Part shown: piece after piece, positions 51,301-63,275 of the stretch
How the letters are laid out: every line of letters begins with the position of its first letter
Numbering within the stretch: position 1 is the stretch's first letter
Assembly: GCA_947034895.1 (NCBI GenBank)
Contig: OX344763.1
Location: 50,777,025 to 50,841,024, forward strand
Origin: Rhytidiadelphus loreus
Taxonomy: Eukaryota; Streptophyta; Bryopsida; Hypnales; Hylocomiaceae
Direction: 5' to 3'
DNA length: 64,000 bases
Notes under the pieces: model-generated
Seen by the model: only the letters and a program-made list of their open reading frames with translations
Database searches by the model: none
Told to the model about the DNA's origin: nothing
Position numbers and translations under genes: made by a program

Positions 51301-54300
51301 ATTTTAGTGTCTCCCATTTCAAATCCCGTTAAAGTTTTATGTCAACCACGTGGAAATAAAAATTGTAAAAGTTGGAAATAATCTAAAGACGTGAAATGAA
51401 GAGGATGAAACTAAAAATAGGAAATGATTGTACCCTTGCCCTTTACAAGAAGTAATCTAAAAAACCATGCCCTGTAATTTTAGGGTCTTCCATTTCAAAT
51501 CCCATGAAAGTTTCATGTAAACCATGTGGAAATAAAAATTGTAGAATTGCAAATAATCTAAAGACGTGAAATGAAGAGGATGAAACTAAAAATAGGAAAT
51601 GATTGTACCCTTGCCCTTTACAAGAAGTAATCTAAAAAACCATGCCCTGTAATTTTAGGGTCTCCCATTTCAAATTCCATTAAAGTTTTAAGTAAACCAC
51701 GTGGAAATAGAAATTGTAGAAGTTGCAAATAATCTAAACACCTCAAATGAAGAAGACGAAACTAAAAATAGGAAATGATTGTACCCTTGCCCTTTCCAAG
51801 AAGTAATCTAAAAAACCATGCCCTGTAATTTTAGGGTCTTCCATTTCAAATCCCATGAAATTTCCACGTACACCACGTGGAAATAAATATTGTAGAAGTT
51901 GGAAATAATCTAAAGACGTCAAATGATGAGGATGAAAAGAAAAATGGGAAATGATTGTACCCTTTTCCTTTACAAAGAAGTAATCTAAAAAACCGTGCCT
52001 TGGAATTTTAGTGTCTCCTATTTCAAATCCCGTGAAAGTTTTATGTCAACCATGTGGAAATAAAAATTGTAGAAGTTTCAAATAATCTAAAGACCTCTAA
52101 TGAAGAAAATGAAAAGAGAAAAAAGAAATGTTCATTTGCCATTGAAAGAAATAATTTAAAAAGCCATGCCTTGTAATTTTAGGGTCTCACTTTCAAATCC
52201 CGTGAAAGTTTTACGTAAACCACGTGGAAATAAAAATTGTAGAAGTTCCAAATAATCTAAAGACCTCAAATGAAGAGGATGAAGAAATGAAATAGGAAAT
52301 TATTTTACCCTTGCCCTTTGCAAGAAGTAATTTAGAAAACCACGCCCTGTAATTTTAGTGTCTCCCATTTCAAATCCCGTTAAAGTTTTATGTCAACCAC
52401 GTGGAAATAAAAATTGTAAAAGTTGGAAATAATCTAAAGACGTGAAATGAAGAGGATGAAACTAAAAATAGGAAATGATTGTACCCTTGCCCTTTACAAG
52501 AAGTAATCTAAAAAACCATGCCCTGTAATTTTAGGGTCTTCCATTTCAAATCCCATGAAAGTTTCATGTAAACCATGTGGAAATAAAAATTGTAGAATTG
52601 CAAATAATCTAAAGACGTGAAATGAAGAGGATGAAACTAAAAATAGGAAATGATTGTACCCTTGCCCTTTACAAGAAGTAATCTAAAAAACCATGCCCTG
52701 TAATTTTAGGGTCTCCCATTTCAAATTCCATTAAAGTTTTAAGTAAACCACGTGGAAATAGAAATTGTAGAAGTTGCAAATAATCTAAACACCTCAAATG
52801 AAGAAGACGAAACTAAAAATAGGAAATGATTGTACCCTTGCCCTTTCCAAGAAGTAATCTAAAAAACCATGCCCTGTAATTTTAGGGTCTTCCATTTCAA
52901 ATCCCATGAAATTTCCACGTACACCACGTGGAAATAAATATTGTAGAAGTTGGAAATAATCTAAAGACGTCAAATGATGAGGATGAAAAGAAAAATGGGA
53001 AATGATTGTACCCTTTTCCTTTACAAAGAAGTAATCTAAAAAACCGTGCCTTGGAATTTTAGTGTCTCCTATTTCAAATCCCGTGAAAGTTTTATGTCAA
53101 CCATGTGGAAATAAAAATTGTAGAAGTTGCAAATAATCTAAAGACCTCTAATGAAGAAAATGAAAAGAGAAAAAAGAAATGTTCATTTGCCATTGAAAGA
53201 AATAATTTAAAAAGCCATGCCTTGTAATTTTAGGGTCTCACTTTCAAATCCCGTGAAAGTTTTACGTAAACCACGTGGAAATAAAAATTGTAGAAGTTGC
53301 AAATAATCTAAAGACCTCAAATGAAGAGGATGAAGAAATGAAATAGGAAATGATTGTACCCTTGCCCTTTGCAAGAAGTAATTTAGAAAACCACGCCCTG
53401 TAATTTTAGTGTCTCCCATTTCAAATCCCGTGAAAGTTTTATGTCAACCACGTGGAAATAAAAATTGTAAAAGTTGGAAATAATCTAAAGACGTGAAATG
53501 AAGAGGATGAAACTAAAAATAGGAAATGATTGTACCCTTGCCCTTTACAAGAAGTAATCTAAAAAACCATGCCTTGTAATTTTAGGGTCTTCCATTTCAA
53601 ATCCCATGAAAGTTTCATGTAAACCATGTGGAAATAAAAATTGTAGAATTGCAAATAATCTAAAGACGTGAAATGAAGAGGATGAAACTAAAAATAGGAA
53701 ATGATTGTACCCTTGCCCTTTACAAGAAGTAATCTAAAAAACCATGCCCTGTAATTTTAGGGTCTCCCATTTCAAATTCCATTAAAGTTTTAAGTAAACC
53801 ACGTGGAAATAGAAATTGTAGAAGTTGCAAATAATCTAAACACCTCAAATGAAGAAGACGAAACTAAAAATAGGAAATGATTGTACCCTTGCCCTTTCCA
53901 AGAAGTAATCTAAAAAACCATGCCCTGTAATTTTAGGGTCTTCCATTTCAAATCCCATGAAATTTCCACGTACACCACGTGGAAATAAATATTGTAGAAG
54001 TTGGAAATAATCTAAAGACGTCAAATGATGAGGATGAAAAGAAAAATGGGAAATGATTGTACCCTTTTCCTTTACAAAGAAGTAATCTAAAAAACCGTGC
54101 CTTGGAATTTTAGTGTCTCCTATTTCAAATCCCGTGAAAGTTTTATGTCAACCATGTGGAAATAAAAATTGTAGAAGTTTCAAATAATCTAAAGACCTCT
54201 AATGAAGAAAATGAAAAGAGAAAAAAGAAATGTTCATTTGCCATTGAAAGAAATAATTTAAAAAGCCATGCCCTGTAATTTTAGGGTCTCACTTTCAAAT

Positions 54301-57300
54301 CCCGTGAAAGTTTTACGTAAACCACGTGGAAATAAAAATTGCAGAAGTTGGAAATAATCTAAAGACTTCAAATGAAGAGGATGAAAAATTGAAATAGGAA
54401 ATTATTTTACCCTTGCCCTTTGCAAAAAGTAATTTAGAAAACCACGCCCTGTAATTTTAGGGTCTCCCATTTCAAATCCCATGAAATTTCCACGTAAACC
54501 ACGTAGAAATAAATATTGTAGAAGTTGCAAATAATCTAAAGACGTCAAATGATGAGGATGAAAAGAAAAATAGGAAATGATTGTACCCTTTCCCTTTACA
54601 AGAAGTAATCTAAAAAACCATGCCTTGGAATTTTAGTGTCTCCCATTTCAAATCCCGTGAAAGTTTTATGTCAACCACGTGGAAATAAAAATTGTAGAAG
54701 TTGCAAATAATCTAAAGACCTCAAATGAAGAGGATGAAAAAATGAAATAGGAAATTATTTTACCCTTGCCCTTTGCAAGAAGTAATTTAGAAAACCACGC
54801 CCTGTAATTTTAGTGTCTCCCATTTCAAATCCCGTGAAAGTTTTATGTCAACCACGTGGAAATAAAAATTGTAGAAGTTGGAAATAATCTAAAGACCTCA
54901 AATGAAGAGGATGAAAAAATGAAATAGGAAATTATTTTACCCTTGCCCTTTACAAGAAGTTATCTAGAAAACCATTTCCTGGAATTTTAGTGTCTCTCAT
55001 TTCAAATCCCTTGGAAGTTTTACATCAACCACGTGGAAATAAAAATTGTAGAAGTTGCAAATAATCTAAAGACCTCAAATGAAGAGGATGAAAAAATGAA
55101 ATAGGAGGTTATTTTACCCTTGCCCTTTACAAGAAGTTATCTAGAAAACCATGCCCTGGAATTTTAGTGTCTCCCATTTGAAATCCCGTGGAAGTTTTAC
55201 GTCAACCACGTGGAAATAAAAATTGTAGAAGTTGCAAATAATCTAAAGACCTCAAATGAATAAAATGAAAAGAGAAAAAAGAAATGTTCATTTGCCATTT
55301 GAAAGAAATAATTTAAAAAGACATGCCCAGTAATTTTAGGGTCTCTCACTTTCAAATCCCGTGAAAGTTTTACGTAAACCACGTGGAAATAAAAATTGCA
55401 GAATTTGGAAATAATCTAAAGACCTCAAATGACGAGGATGAGAAAATGAAGTAGGAAATTGTTGTACCCTTGCCCTTTGCAAGAAGTAATTTAGAAAACC
55501 AAGCCCTATAATTTTATAGACTCCCATTTCAAATCCCATAAAAGTTTTATGTAAACCATGTGGAAATAAAAATTGTAGAAGTTGCAAATAATCCAAAGAC
55601 CTCAAATGAAGAGGATGAAAAAATGAAATAAGAAATGATTGTACCCTTGCCCTTTGCAGGAAGTAATTTAGAAAACCATGCCCTGTAATTTTAGGGTCTT
55701 CCATTTCAAATCCCATAAATGTTTCACGTAAACCATGTGGAAATAAGAATTCTAGAAGTTGCAAATAATCTAAGGACCCCAAATGAAGAAAATGAAAAGA
55801 GAAAAAAGAAATGTTCCTTTGCCATTTGAAAGAAATAATTTAAAAAGCCATGCCCAGTAATTTTAGGGTCTCTCACTTTCAAATCCCGTGAAAGTTTTAC
55901 GTAAACCACGTGGAAATAAAAATTGCAGAAGTTGGAAATAATTCAAAGACCTCAAATGAAGAGGATGAAGGAAAGAAATAGGAAATTATTGTACCCTTGC
56001 CCTTTACAAGAATTAATCTAAAAAACCATGCCCTGTAATTTTAGGGTCTCCCATTTCAAATTCCATGAAAGTTTTAAGTAAACCACGTGGAAATAGAAAT
56101 TGTAGAAGTTGCAAATAATCTAAACACCTCAAATGAAGAGAATGAAAATAGAAATAGGAAATTATTGTACCCTTGCCCGTTGCAAGAAGTAATTTAGAAA
56201 ACCATATCCTGTAATTTTAGGGTCTCCCATTTCAAATCCCATGAAAGTTTTACGTAAGCCACGTGGAAATAAAAATTGTAGAAGTTGGAAATAATCTAAA
56301 CACCTCAAATGAAGAGGATGAAACTAAAAATAGGAAATTATTGTACCCTTGCCCTTCACAAGAAGTAATCTAAAAAATTATGCCCTATAATTTTAGGGTC
56401 TCGCATTTCTAATCCCGTGAAAGTTTTACGAAAACCACGTGGAAATAAAAATTGTAGAAGTCCCAAATAATCTAAACACCTCAAATGAAGAGGATGAAAA
56501 TAAAAATAGGAAATTATTGTACCCTTGCCCTTTACAAGAAGTAATCTAAAAAATTATGCCCTATAATTTTAGGGTCTTGCATTTCTAATCCCGTGAAAGT
56601 TTTACGTAAACCACGTGGAAATAAAAATTGTAGAAGTTGGAAATAATCTAAAGATGTCAAATGAAGAGGATGAAACTAAAAATAGGAAATTATTGTACCC
56701 TTGCCCTTTACAAGAAGTAATCTAAAAAACCATGCCCTGTGATTTAAGGTCCCTCATTTCAAATTCCATGAAAGTTTTACGTAAACCACGTGGAAATAAA
56801 AATTGTAGAAGTTGCAAATAATCTAAACACCTCAAATGAAGAGGATGAAGAAAAGAAATAGGAAATGATTGTGCCCTTGCCCTTTACAAGAAGTAATCTA
56901 AAAAACCATGCCCTGTAATTTTAGGGTCTCCCATTTCAAATTCCATGAAAGTTTTAAGTAAACCACGTGGAAATAGAAATTGTAGAAGTTGGAAATAATC
57001 TAAAGATGTCAAATGAAGAGGATGTAACTAAAAATAGGAAATTATTGTACCCTTGCCCTTTACAAGAAATAATCTAAAAAATTATGCCCTATAATTTTAG
57101 GGTCTCGCATTTCTAATCCCATGAAAGTTTTACGTAAACCACGTGGAAATAAAAATTGTAGTAGTTGGAAATAATCTAAACACCTCAAATGAAGAGGATG
57201 AAGAAAAGAAATAGGAAATTATTGTACCCTTGCCCTTTACAAGAAGTAATCTAAAAAACCATGCCCTATAATTTTAGGGTCTCCCATTTCAAATTCCATG

Positions 57301-57657
57301 AAAGTTTTACATATACCACGTAGAAATAATAATTGTAGAAGTTGCAAATAATCTAAACACCTCAAATGAAGAGGACGAAAAAATGAAATAGGAAATTATT
57401 GTACCCTTGCCCTTTGCAAGAAGTAATTTAGAAAACCATATCCTGTAATTTTAGGGTCTCCCATTTCAAATTCCATGAAAGTTTTACATATACCACGTGG
57501 AAATAAAAATTGTTGTAGTTGGAAATAATCTAAACACCTCAAATGAAGAGGATGAAGAAAAGAAATAGAAAATTATCGTACCCTTGCCCTTTACAAGAAG
57601 TAATCTAAAAAACCATGCCCTATAATTTTAGGGTCTCCCATTTGAAATCCCATGAAA
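48310..57657. repeat. Satellite array, 176-177 bp monomer (right block)
   Basis: About 53 monomers, same orientation. 48311-50060 holds two copies of a 5-monomer unit (about 875 bp). From 50941 a 6-monomer unit of 1051 bp repeats almost perfectly; ACCGTGCCTTGGAATTTT recurs at 50941, 51992, 53043 and 54094. After about 54250 monomers are less ordered. The array stops in mid-monomer at 57657 (...CCCATGAAA), where a different sequence begins. Confidence 0.96.
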
Positions 57658-57667
57658 CATCATATTC

Positions 57668-57702
57668 ATTATTTTGGGAGATTGGGGACCTCCCAAAATA
57701 AT
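57668..57702. repeat. Subterminal hairpin
   Basis: ATTATTTTGGGAG and its exact inverse complement CTCCCAAAATAAT are separated by nine bases, just inside the presumed left end of the second element. Confidence 0.85.
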
Positions 57703-57890
57703 ATTGTCCTTTTTTTGATCGGGGAATTGGATTTGTGTTCAAGGAAATTCAAGTGAAGTTTAATTAAATTTTTTTATTTGGTAGTTGTAATTTCCATTAA
57801 AATGACAGTTTCATTTGTTTAGCGCGTGTTTGACAAATTATTGGTTAGTTTGATAATATTTCTTTCCATATATATTTTATGAAACGTCTT

Positions 57891-57979
57891 CATTGAACTC
57901 CAAGTCATGAGCTGGATGGTTGGTTGTAAGAGGCTATTTATCTCATTCAGGTGGTCCGAGTTCGATTCTCATTGAACTC
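57891..57979 (+). repeat. tRNA-like (SINE-like) insert between 10-bp direct repeats
   Basis: CATTGAACTC occurs at 57891-57900 and 57970-57979. The 69 bp between them contain GAGCTGGATGGTTGG (A-box-like, D-arm position) and GTCCGAGTTCGATTC (B-box-like, T-arm position) with tRNA-like spacing. It does not fold into a full cloverleaf by eye, so a tRNA-derived SINE head or retro-pseudogene is more likely than a functional tRNA. 57980-58499 shows nothing else. Confidence 0.4.
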
Positions 57980-58499
57980 ATATGAGCAGCTATATGATAT
58001 ACATGACTTGGTACTGCTAAGTGAACTTTTCTGGCAGGAATGTGAGAACAACCAACCGTCCCCCTATCAAAAATTGTGACAAGTGCTTGACATGTTAACA
58101 AAATAAAAAGTGGTCCTACCCACTACAAATTTTTGCAATTCATTTTTCAAGTCAAAGACATACAAAGTGAATGTTCTTTTAAAAGTCAATGACATACAAA
58201 GTGAATTAATAATCAAATGATGCCATCATATAGATTGTCACATGTATAATATGATAAAAAAAAATATTAAATACTATAAGTTTTAGATGCACTTTGCTAT
58301 AAAAGTGACAACACACAAAGTATAGGAGTAATTCTAATACAGAACTATGAAATCCAATCCACACCAGGCACGCTCTACAATACACGCTAATAAATCATAT
58401 AAAATTAACTATGGTTATACAATACCATTGCTCTGGAATACTATCTACTAAACTTAACTTCAAATACAATAAAATAAGTCCACTACAATTAGTACATGT

Positions 58500-61333
58500 T
58501 CAATCCGAATTATACGAAGATAAACTCTCGTTGATGACATGAACCTGAGCTGTAGGGATTCTAAGGACACACTCTACTGTGTCTTTCTTGACCTTGGACC
58601 TCTATGCTGTGATGAGGGAATTTGTGTCTTCCCAAGTAGGTTCTTGGGTCTCGTCTACTTTCCAACGCAATCCCTTTACAGAGTCCCAACCAATGTAAAA
58701 GTCTTGAACATTTTGGCCCCTTGCTGTGGGCCGAAAATACTGAATCAGGATACAATTTGGATGCTCCGGATTTGTGAAAGGATCAGATAAAGCTCTAGCA
58801 ATCCATACGGGTTTTGTATCACCTTCAGTCGGCTAAAGGGCGACAAAAAAGTCTTTCTGAACATCACGACCCACTCGGAAAGATGGCAATGGCCGATTGC
58901 GGCGTTGCCCCACAAAAACATCATCCTCAGCAAACTCTTCACGAACATCGCCATTGTCATCAAGTTCGTCCTCTACAGTGGCTTCCACTCGAGTGTGAGG
59001 CCAGAAACCATCCTTCAACGTCTCGAATGGTACTATAGGTTGCACCAAGCATGCTTTTACTGCACGCCAATAGAACAACAAATGCTCGAAGCATCTCCTG
59101 TACTCCCCACTGTCGTCTTCGTTGCATAATGCCTCCCAATATTTGATGAACCCCGATATCCCTTTAGAGATGTCTTCCATACACCGCATGGGAACGTGGT
59201 GAACTGGAAGGGGTTCACCACGAGGCCATAGACTCCGTCCTTCAGGGTCTTCTCGCCATAATTTGATTCCCCCCTCTTCTGGAAGCCAATCACTATCCGT
59301 GCAATACCTCTTATACTTCATAATTGGAACACGTGCCGAATTGAGGTAGAACTTGAATTGTTGTGCCTTCGTATGGCCAACAAGTGCTTCATCTCCTTCC
59401 AAAATGGAGCCTTTTATGAAGGCTTTGAAATCTGGTACCTCTTCAATCAAGTGTGGAATTGTAGGTACAAAATCTACATCCATGAAGGACTTCATGAGAG
59501 CTGGGATGGTGGGGAACGTTTCCTTCTTTAATTGCATGCTCCATCTTCCAAACAAAGCGTCAATGTCGTCATGTGTGTGACCAACTAACATGAAACTCAC
59601 GTAAACCTCTCGGAAGATCTTCTTTGCTACAAGGAGGGACCAAAACGCAAAGACATATCGATTCTTGTTGTCTCCAGTAGCATTATCCATTTGAACGTTT
59701 AGAACCGGAGGAAGGGGAGTGGCTGCAATGGGGACTTTAGGCGGTGGCCGAAGTGACGATACGCACATTTCAGACCCTTTCAATACTGCTTCAAATAAAG
59801 GAGCCGAGCCCGATCCAACGAACAACTCACAGGAGGAATACTTTGGAGGAAGTTCAAGGTCTCTCAACAACTTCGCTAACGACCCGATAGTGTAGTTAGA
59901 GTCGTGTAAGAAGACATCAAGACCGTAATGAGTATAACGGACGTCACCGTGCCCATGAGCAATCATTCCAGTCACTGATACCGGCAACTTCGTGAGGCCA
60001 TCAAGTTGTTTGCTTTTGTATGAGAACACTAGAGATGTTGTTTTCGCATGATCCATTTTATCATGCATGATTGTGAGGCATTCATGAGGGTAGGTGCTTG
60101 ACTTGTACTGATTGGCATAGTATAAATCTCGATGAGCTCGAGCACAGGCATTGTGTTTCTCCAGGAGGTGGTCCCACTTCCGTCGTAATCCAATAGGGGC
60201 TATTCTTCTTTGTTCATGGTATCTATCACAATCTGAACAACGAGCAAAATTATCCCCAAGTTTCTTCACAGAGTATTCAGGAAAATTCAACTTCCTGATT
60301 TTACAGATATTCGATGTAGAAACTTCCTTCAACCCGAACACAGCATTTGCAGCGTTGACTTCGGGTAGCGTATTTTTCCAAGAAAAGGTGTCTGGGAGAA
60401 TCTTAGAGACGACCTTCTTCCCAGACGCAAGAGTGTGCGTGCGATGCGGCATATGATCGGCTGACTTCTCAAGCGCACACTTCAATGTTGCAAGGGCTTG
60501 CAACGAATGCTTTCGAGCCTTTTGGGTTCCCAAATTTCCATGTGGTTGAGCTTGATCACCTCTTGCAGCATATCCTTGGAAACAGTGGAAGGTGAATTCG
60601 GAGACACCCGCAATATGCCGCCATGCCGCCATATAAACATCAGTCCCCTCGAGAGTGACCACCCTTTTCCCCTGAGCATCACGGTGAACTTGTCGATGAA
60701 TGTCCAACTTCATGTGGTAGCGGAATTCAAAGGATGTCTTGTGGTACATACGTTCACGGAAAGCCCGAATCTTTTCTCTTGGAAAAGGTTGGACGCAGTT
60801 TCCGGGGCAACACACCTTGCTCGATACTAAATTGATAGACTCTTGACTGAGTAGATTGGTTGCTTTAACCGAAGCTTGAGGAGGAGGAGCATTCCTCATG
60901 GTGCTTGTGTATGGTTTGGCACCTGAAGAGACCCCTGAGACAATCTTCCTTCCAGACGATTGTATTGGTCTCGAACCTCGTGATCATTGAGGTTGGCCCC
61001 ATTTAGAAACACCCGGTCAATGGGCCAAGCATGAAGTGAGTACTTCCAGTCTTCAGGAAATTCAGTAGGCCATAGTGATTTGGATATCTGAACGGCAACA
61101 AGGGAGTCTCTAAGGGGACCAGTGCTACCCACAACATGTTCGGAATTCACGCTATGGCAGATTTCTTCAGCAACCACATCTCCGTCAACATTGTGGAGGA
61201 GGACAATTTTCGTGCTCCATAGTCTCCGAGGGACGCCTTCACAATCTAGAATGACGAAGTCTTGTATTGTATCATTTTCAATCTCTCCTTCATCAGAAGA
61301 GTATTCCTGAAGAGGTTGGCGGTGAGCAGCCAT
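58500..61333 (-). pseudogene. DUF7869-like transposase, copy 2 (nearly intact)
   Basis: Starts at ATG 61331-61333 and ends at TGA 58500-58502. A 1-bp frame change lies near 60950-60970. The downstream frame then stays open for 688 codons from 60899 to TAG 58833-58835, and continues past it in homology with copy 1, with another TAG at 58602-58604. Within the 688-residue stretch the landmarks are a CC-PGN-C cluster (30-35), CSDCDRYHE (231-239), IMHDKMDHAKT (277-287), QMDNATGDNKNRY (403-415) and GHTHDDIDALFGRW (440-453). Asp residues in the last three blocks are candidates for metal binding in an RNase-H-like transposase core; the cysteines may bind zinc. Both copies agree along their whole length, including the N-terminal region (VFLNG, DH and YN blocks), which supports one large protein of about 940 residues. 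The family name is from recall. Three lesions make a functional product unlikely unless stops are bypassed. Confidence 0.7.
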
Positions 61334-61379
61334 TGGTTCTATGGGTGCAAAAAAACATGTTATCAAACATAGACATTTT

Positions 61380-62112
61380 TAACTCGAGGCAAGTTAAATA
61401 ATCTAGTATCTAGAGCTCATGTCACTATCTTCAAGAATAATTTCACTAAACATCCATCCTAGTTAACTCGACTCGAGTTAAAGTATATCAATGCAAAGTT
61501 CTTCTGCATGTATATGTAATCAAATGCCTAAAACTCCTGGGATCCAAAATTATATAATTATATATCCTCCGGTATTGCAATGTTCTCAGCTCAAGGGACA
61601 GTTAATTCGATTCGAGTTAAACAAGTGACCACATTGTTAACTCGACTTGAGTAAAAATATCGTTGCGAAGATTTTCTGCAGGTATATGTAATCAGTTGCC
61701 TAAAGATTATGGGATCCAGGATATTAATAATATTAATTTCCTCCGGTACTAAAATGTTTCTCAGGTAAAGGGACAGTTCACTTGATTCGAGTTAAACGAC
61801 TGACCACAGTGTTAACTCGACTCGAGTAAAACTTTCATTGTGATTTTTTTTCCAGGTATATGTAATTAGATGCCTAAATATTCTGGGATCCAGGATTTTA
61901 TTAATATAAATATCCTCCAGTATTAAAATGTTCTCAGGTCAAGGGATATTCAACTCGATTCGAGTTAAAAGAGTGACCACAGGTACATTAGATAGTTCAT
62001 AATCAAGGTCATTTCAGTAAACAATTCTCTGAGTATGATTTAACTCGAGTCGAGTTAAACTGCCTCGTCCAACCCTTTTTGCACTCTTTAACTCGATTCG
62101 AGTGGAAATCCA
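61380..62112. repeat. Palindromic TTAACTCGACTCGAGTTAA array upstream of copy 2
   Basis: Nine copies of a palindrome of the type TTAACTCGACTCGAGTTAA occur near 61380, 61462, 61600, 61636, 61776, 61811, 61950, 62038 and 62088. The middle part is a roughly 171-176 bp tandem repeat; GTATATGTAATCA followed by GGGATCCA recurs near 61510, 61681 and 61857. The array starts about 50 bp upstream of the transposase start. Its core TCGACTCGA equals that of the 22-kb element's motif but its flanks differ. Confidence 0.85.
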
Positions 62113-62690
62113 TTCCCGTATTTTACGGAGAGCTCATATATTATGGTTTATATGATAATCCTGAAAATGCGGCGGGCATTGTGGAATTCCTCTCCCACAA
62201 ACCACACCATGAGCCACGGAATGTCATGCATACAATTGAAGGAATCACGCCTAAGCGTCCCGCACTCGATATGAAAATACTGGAATATACCTAAATCTAC
62301 AGAACATTACAGGTACTGTCTAGAAACTTTCCAATAGGTCTACACAATCCGTGTATTCTCCAAATTCCAACAACAGACTAACCAAAAATTAATCGAAAAA
62401 CAAAAGTTCAGAACTTGCGCAATACAGATGCAGGGATCGAACTATGACGGAGGTCGCATGAGAGATAAAACAACAAATCATGCGACAGAAAACGGAATCA
62501 TGAATGCTGCAAGAAACTGAAGAGAGATTGTGGGACATGTACTGCGTACCCGAACCCGGAATCTTGTCAAATAATTTGTCTGCTACAACCCGACGTACAA
62601 AAATTTGAGAAACCTCACTGCCATAGAGACGTAATAAAATGACGATCGCCACAATAGATGTCAAGCATACAACAAAAAGAGATTTACAAT
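62113..62690. other. Interval without recognised gene
   Basis: Short open frames on both strands (62079-62294 plus, 62389-62784 minus) have no recognisable domains. The sequence is likely 5' flank of the transposase gene or element filler. Confidence 0.4.
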
Positions 62691-62692
62691 TC

Positions 62693-62870
62693 TCAGTGCA
62701 GACGCCGAAAATGACAATGCGAAGCTCTACGTGAGGGAGGACTCTCAGTGACGATAGTGAAAATGACAATGCAATGTTGCGCACACGGGAAGATTCTCAG
62801 TGTAGACGGCGAAAATGACAATGGACAGTTCAGCATGAGGGAATGGGGGAGGATTAGCTTCGCCGCTGAA
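62693..62870. repeat. Minisatellite with GAAAATGACAATG units
   Basis: Three imperfect units of about 50-60 bp, each with CAGACGCCGAAAATGACAAT-like sequence followed by a purine-rich GAGGGAGGA or GGGAAGA part. It supports the overlapping open frames at 62693-62989, which I do not call as genes. Confidence 0.6.
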
Positions 62871-63189
62871 CGCGTCATGCAAAGTTCAACGAAGGTTATC
62901 CCGAGAACAGGGCGCGGGATTTTCAAACGTTCCTCATGAACCCCGAATAGAAATAGGGGAACACTATTTTCAGCCGTTGACAGATGCATTCACTAAAAGC
63001 TGGCGGCTTTAGAATCTTCCAAAATGAGTTACTTTAGAATAATTAGGTTGATGCCAACAGAGAAGCTTTTCTACCCAAAGAAGGTCTAATTTCCAGAAAC
63101 TAATGTCGATATTAATTAATTGTTTTCTCGGGTACAAAAAAATAATCGAAAGAATCCTATGAACTTTGTGGCCTTCTGGGTAAAGTTCC

Positions 63190-63275
63190 ATTTACGATTG
63201 ACGGTTTAGGGTTTACGGTTCAGGGTTTAGGGTTTAGAATTCAGGAATTCTACATTTTAGGGATTAGGAATGCAA
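63190..63275. repeat. Telomere-type TTTAGGG patch
   Basis: GGTTTAGGGTTTACGG and CAGGGTTTAGGGTTTAG stretches, interrupted. It lies 1.9 kb upstream of transposase copy 2; copy 1 has a comparable patch 2.4 kb upstream. The rest, to 64000, is AT-rich with no supportable gene. Confidence 0.6.

Noticed and set aside
25748..57657. CRISPR-like array
   Set aside because: There are no unique spacers between short repeats. The whole 176-bp unit repeats and the context is eukaryotic.
57901..57969. Functional tRNA gene
   Set aside because: A- and B-box-like words are present but paired acceptor and anticodon arms are not evident.
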